From CAVOBC01 sp963693635 (GTDB lineage: Bacteria > Pseudomonadota > Gammaproteobacteria > Pseudomonadales > Azotimanducaceae), in NCBI GenBank assembly GCA_963693635.1, contig CAVOBC010000267.1:1-6720 (forward strand): DNA of 6,720 nt, written 5' to 3'. Under the pieces are notes generated by a model. That model did no database searches, was not told the DNA's origin, and saw only the letters and a list, made by a program, of their open reading frames with translations. Position numbers and translations under genes: made by a program. Positions 4,901 to 6,720 of this stretch are shown here, in pieces (within the stretch, counting starts at the first letter, position 1; each line of letters opens with the position of its first letter).

Positions 4901-6720
4901 ATGTGCGGAATTGTTGGTGCGGTGACCCGCCGCGCCGTGGCTGGAATCCTGCTTGAAGGTTTGCAGCGGCTCGAATATCGCGGCTATGACTCGGCCGGTC
5001 TTGCCGTCCTGGACGGTTCCGGGTCGCTCGCGCGTGTTCGTCGCACGGGCAAGGTCAGTCAATTGCGCGACGCGGTTGGCCCGGACCTGCCCGGTCAGAC
5101 TGGCATCGCACACACGCGGTGGGCCACCCACGGCAAGCCAACGGAGGCTAATGCGCATCCACACGTCTCGGGCACCCGTGTCGCCGTGGTCCACAACGGC
5201 ATCATTGAAAACCACGATGTTCTGCGTACCGAGTTGACTCAGGCGGGCTACGAATTCGCGTCAGAGACCGACACGGAAGTCATCGCGCATATGATTCATC
5301 GCGAGGTCGAGCGCTCCGGCAACTTTCGTCTGGGGGTCAGCAAAGCACTCATGCAGCTCGACGGCGCGTACGCCATCGGTGTACTGCACCTCGATTATCC
5401 GGACACCCTCATCGCGGCCCGCAAAGGCAGCCCCCTCGTCGTCGGCCTCGGCATCGGCGAGAATTTTATCGCGTCGGACCCGCAGGCCTTGCGACCCGTC
5501 ACTGACCGCTTCATCTTCATTGAAGAAGGCGAGGTCGTCGAGTTGAGCGCCGGGGACGTTTCCATCTATGGCCTCAGCAGCGAGTCCGTGCGTTCGCGCG
5601 CGGTCAAACTTGATGATCGCTCGGACCCTACCGACAAAGGCAACTACCGGCACCACATGCTGAAGGAGATCTTTGAGCAGCCGACGTCCGTTGCCGCGAC
5701 CCTCGACCAGCGGCTCACGGAGACGCGCGTGCTCGACGCCGCATTTGGTCATGGCTCGGCCGACATCTTCAAGCAGACCGAGGCGGTGCAACTGGTCGCG
5801 TGTGGCAGCAGCTACTACGCGGCGATGGTGGCCCGCTACTGGATGGAGGAACTCGCGGGTATTCCCTGCTCGGTCGAGATAGCGAGCGAGATTCGATACC
5901 GCTCGGTCGCCGTGTTGCCGAAAACGCTGCTCGTCACCATCTCGCAGTCCGGGGAAACGGCTGACTCGCTCGCGGCGCTGCGAAATGCGACCGACGATGC
6001 TTACCTTGCGACCCTCGGCATCTGCAATGTTCCAAACAGCACGCTGGTCCGCGAATGCGACCTAACCCTCATGATCCAGGCCGGGCCGGAGATCGGTGTC
6101 GCGTCGACCAAGGCGTTCAGCAATCAGCTCGCCGATTTACTGATGCTTGTGCTCGCGATTGGTAAGCATCATGGACTCAGTCCGGAGCTTGAAGCGGAAT
6201 TGGTGCAAGCCTTGCGATCGTTGCCCGCGATTCTCGATGAGGTACTCAAGATCGATGGGCGCGTCCAGGAGATCGCGGAGCACTTTGTTGAGAAAGACCA
6301 CGCACTCTTTCTCGGTCGCGGCAGTCACTATCCGATCGCGCTCGAGGGCGCGCTGAAGTTGAAAGAAATCTCCTACATCCACGCAGAGGGTTACCCGGCC
6401 GGCGAACTGAAACACGGGCCACTCGCGCTCGTTGATGATGACATGCTGATTGTCTGCGTCGCGCCGGATGATGCGTTGCTTGAGAAGCTGAAGAGCAATC
6501 TGCAGGAGGTGCGCGCTCGCGGCGGACAGCTCTATGTGTTTGCTGAGGAGACCGCAGGATTCAAAAGCGAAGACGGCTGCACGGTGGTGACCCTGCCCGG
6601 CAGTCATGCGGTGACGTCACCGCTGGTGCACACCATACCGATGCAGTTGCTCGCCTATCACGTGGCGGTGCTGCGTGGGACGGATGTTGACCAGCCCCGC
6701 AATCTGGCGAAATCAGTGAC
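4901..6720 (+). CDS. glmS: glutamine--fructose-6-phosphate aminotransferase (isomerizing), 3' end cut off
   Basis: This cytoplasmic enzyme makes glucosamine-6-phosphate from fructose-6-phosphate and glutamine, the committed step of amino-sugar synthesis. I translated 606 full codons with no stop or frameshift. E. coli GlmS has 609, so only about three residues and the stop are missing. Cys2 in MCGIVGAV becomes the N-terminal nucleophile after Met removal. The glutaminase domain has LEYRGYDSAGLAV (24-36), HTRWATHG (71-78), HNGIIEN (98-104) and SETDTE (121-126). A linker follows at about 240-290 (DKGNYRHHMLKEIFEQP). The first SIS domain has CGSSYY (301-306), SQSGETADS (348-356) and STKAF (402-406). 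The second has GRGSHYPIALEGALKLKEISYIHAEGYPAGELKHGP (472-507), with catalytic Glu489 and His505, and the end DVDQPRNLAKSV with the fructose-6-P-binding Lys604. It follows glmU by 49 bp without a terminator, so the two are probably cotranscribed. Confidence 0.98.
   Translation, partial: MCGIVGAVTRRAVAGILLEGLQRLEYRGYDSAGLAVLDGSGSLARVRRTGKVSQLRDAVGPDLPGQTGIAHTRWATHGKPTEANAHPHVSGTRVAVVHNGIIENHDVLRTELTQAGYEFASETDTEVIAHMIHREVERSGNFRLGVSKALMQLDGAYAIGVLHLDYPDTLIAARKGSPLVVGLGIGENFIASDPQALRPVTDRFIFIEEGEVVELSAGDVSIYGLSSESVRSRAVKLDDRSDPTDKGNYRHHMLKEIFEQPTSVAATLDQRLTETRVLDAAFGHGSADIFKQTEAVQLVACGSSYYAAMVARYWMEELAGIPCSVEIASEIRYRSVAVLPKTLLVTISQSGETADSLAALRNATDDAYLATLGICNVPNSTLVRECDLTLMIQAGPEIGVASTKAFSNQLADLLMLVLAIGKHHGLSPELEAELVQALRSLPAILDEVLKIDGRVQEIAEHFVEKDHALFLGRGSHYPIALEGALKLKEISYIHAEGYPAGELKHGPLALVDDDMLIVCVAPDDALLEKLKSNLQEVRARGGQLYVFAEETAGFKSEDGCTVVTLPGSHAVTSPLVHTIPMQLLAYHVAVLRGTDVDQPRNLAKSV

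Noticed and set aside
1..6720. CRISPR array, transposon ends, tRNA or rRNA genes, phage or defence genes
   Set aside because: I saw no spaced repeat series, transposase-like protein, long terminal inverted repeats or tRNA-like cloverleaf. Every long stretch is explained by conserved housekeeping genes.

Overview
The window is about 58-60% GC by eye and almost fully coding on the + strand. It holds the 3' end of an F1Fo ATP synthase operon (atpA end, atpG, atpD, atpC), a strong intrinsic terminator, and then the two amino-sugar genes glmU and glmS. The order atpA-G-D-C / glmU / glmS is the arrangement known from E. coli and many other Gammaproteobacteria. The protein sequences agree with this: the beta subunit has NIYRYT, LICPFAKGGK and DELSEED, and gamma has TDRGLCGGLN and ends in SITQELAEIVGGAAAV. 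The source is most likely a gammaproteobacterium, not Escherichia itself. I cannot name a genus.

Layout: 1-408 is the C-terminal part of ATP synthase alpha (left end cut off). 468-1328 is gamma, 1413-2789 is beta and 2851-3273 is epsilon, separated by gaps of 59, 84 and 61 bp. A hairpin with a T-tract at 3305-3336 closes the atp operon. A 156-bp non-coding leader follows (3337-3492) with a weak possible promoter and two perfect 10-bp palindromes. glmU occupies 3493-4851. glmS starts at 4901 after a 49-bp gap and runs off the right end, lacking only about three residues and the stop if it matches the E. coli length.

How the genes work together: alpha, beta, gamma and epsilon form the F1 motor on the cytoplasmic side of the inner membrane, making ATP from the proton gradient, with gamma and epsilon in the rotor. 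GlmS makes glucosamine-6-phosphate from fructose-6-phosphate and glutamine. GlmU makes UDP-N-acetylglucosamine from glucosamine-1-phosphate, the precursor for peptidoglycan and lipopolysaccharide. The phosphoglucosamine mutase step between them (GlmM) is not encoded here.

No new biological system is visible. All genes are intact housekeeping genes with the catalytic residues in place. The most unusual local feature is a 15-bp direct repeat across the atpG start codon. It duplicates the start site out of frame and makes a 12-codon overlapping mini-ORF.
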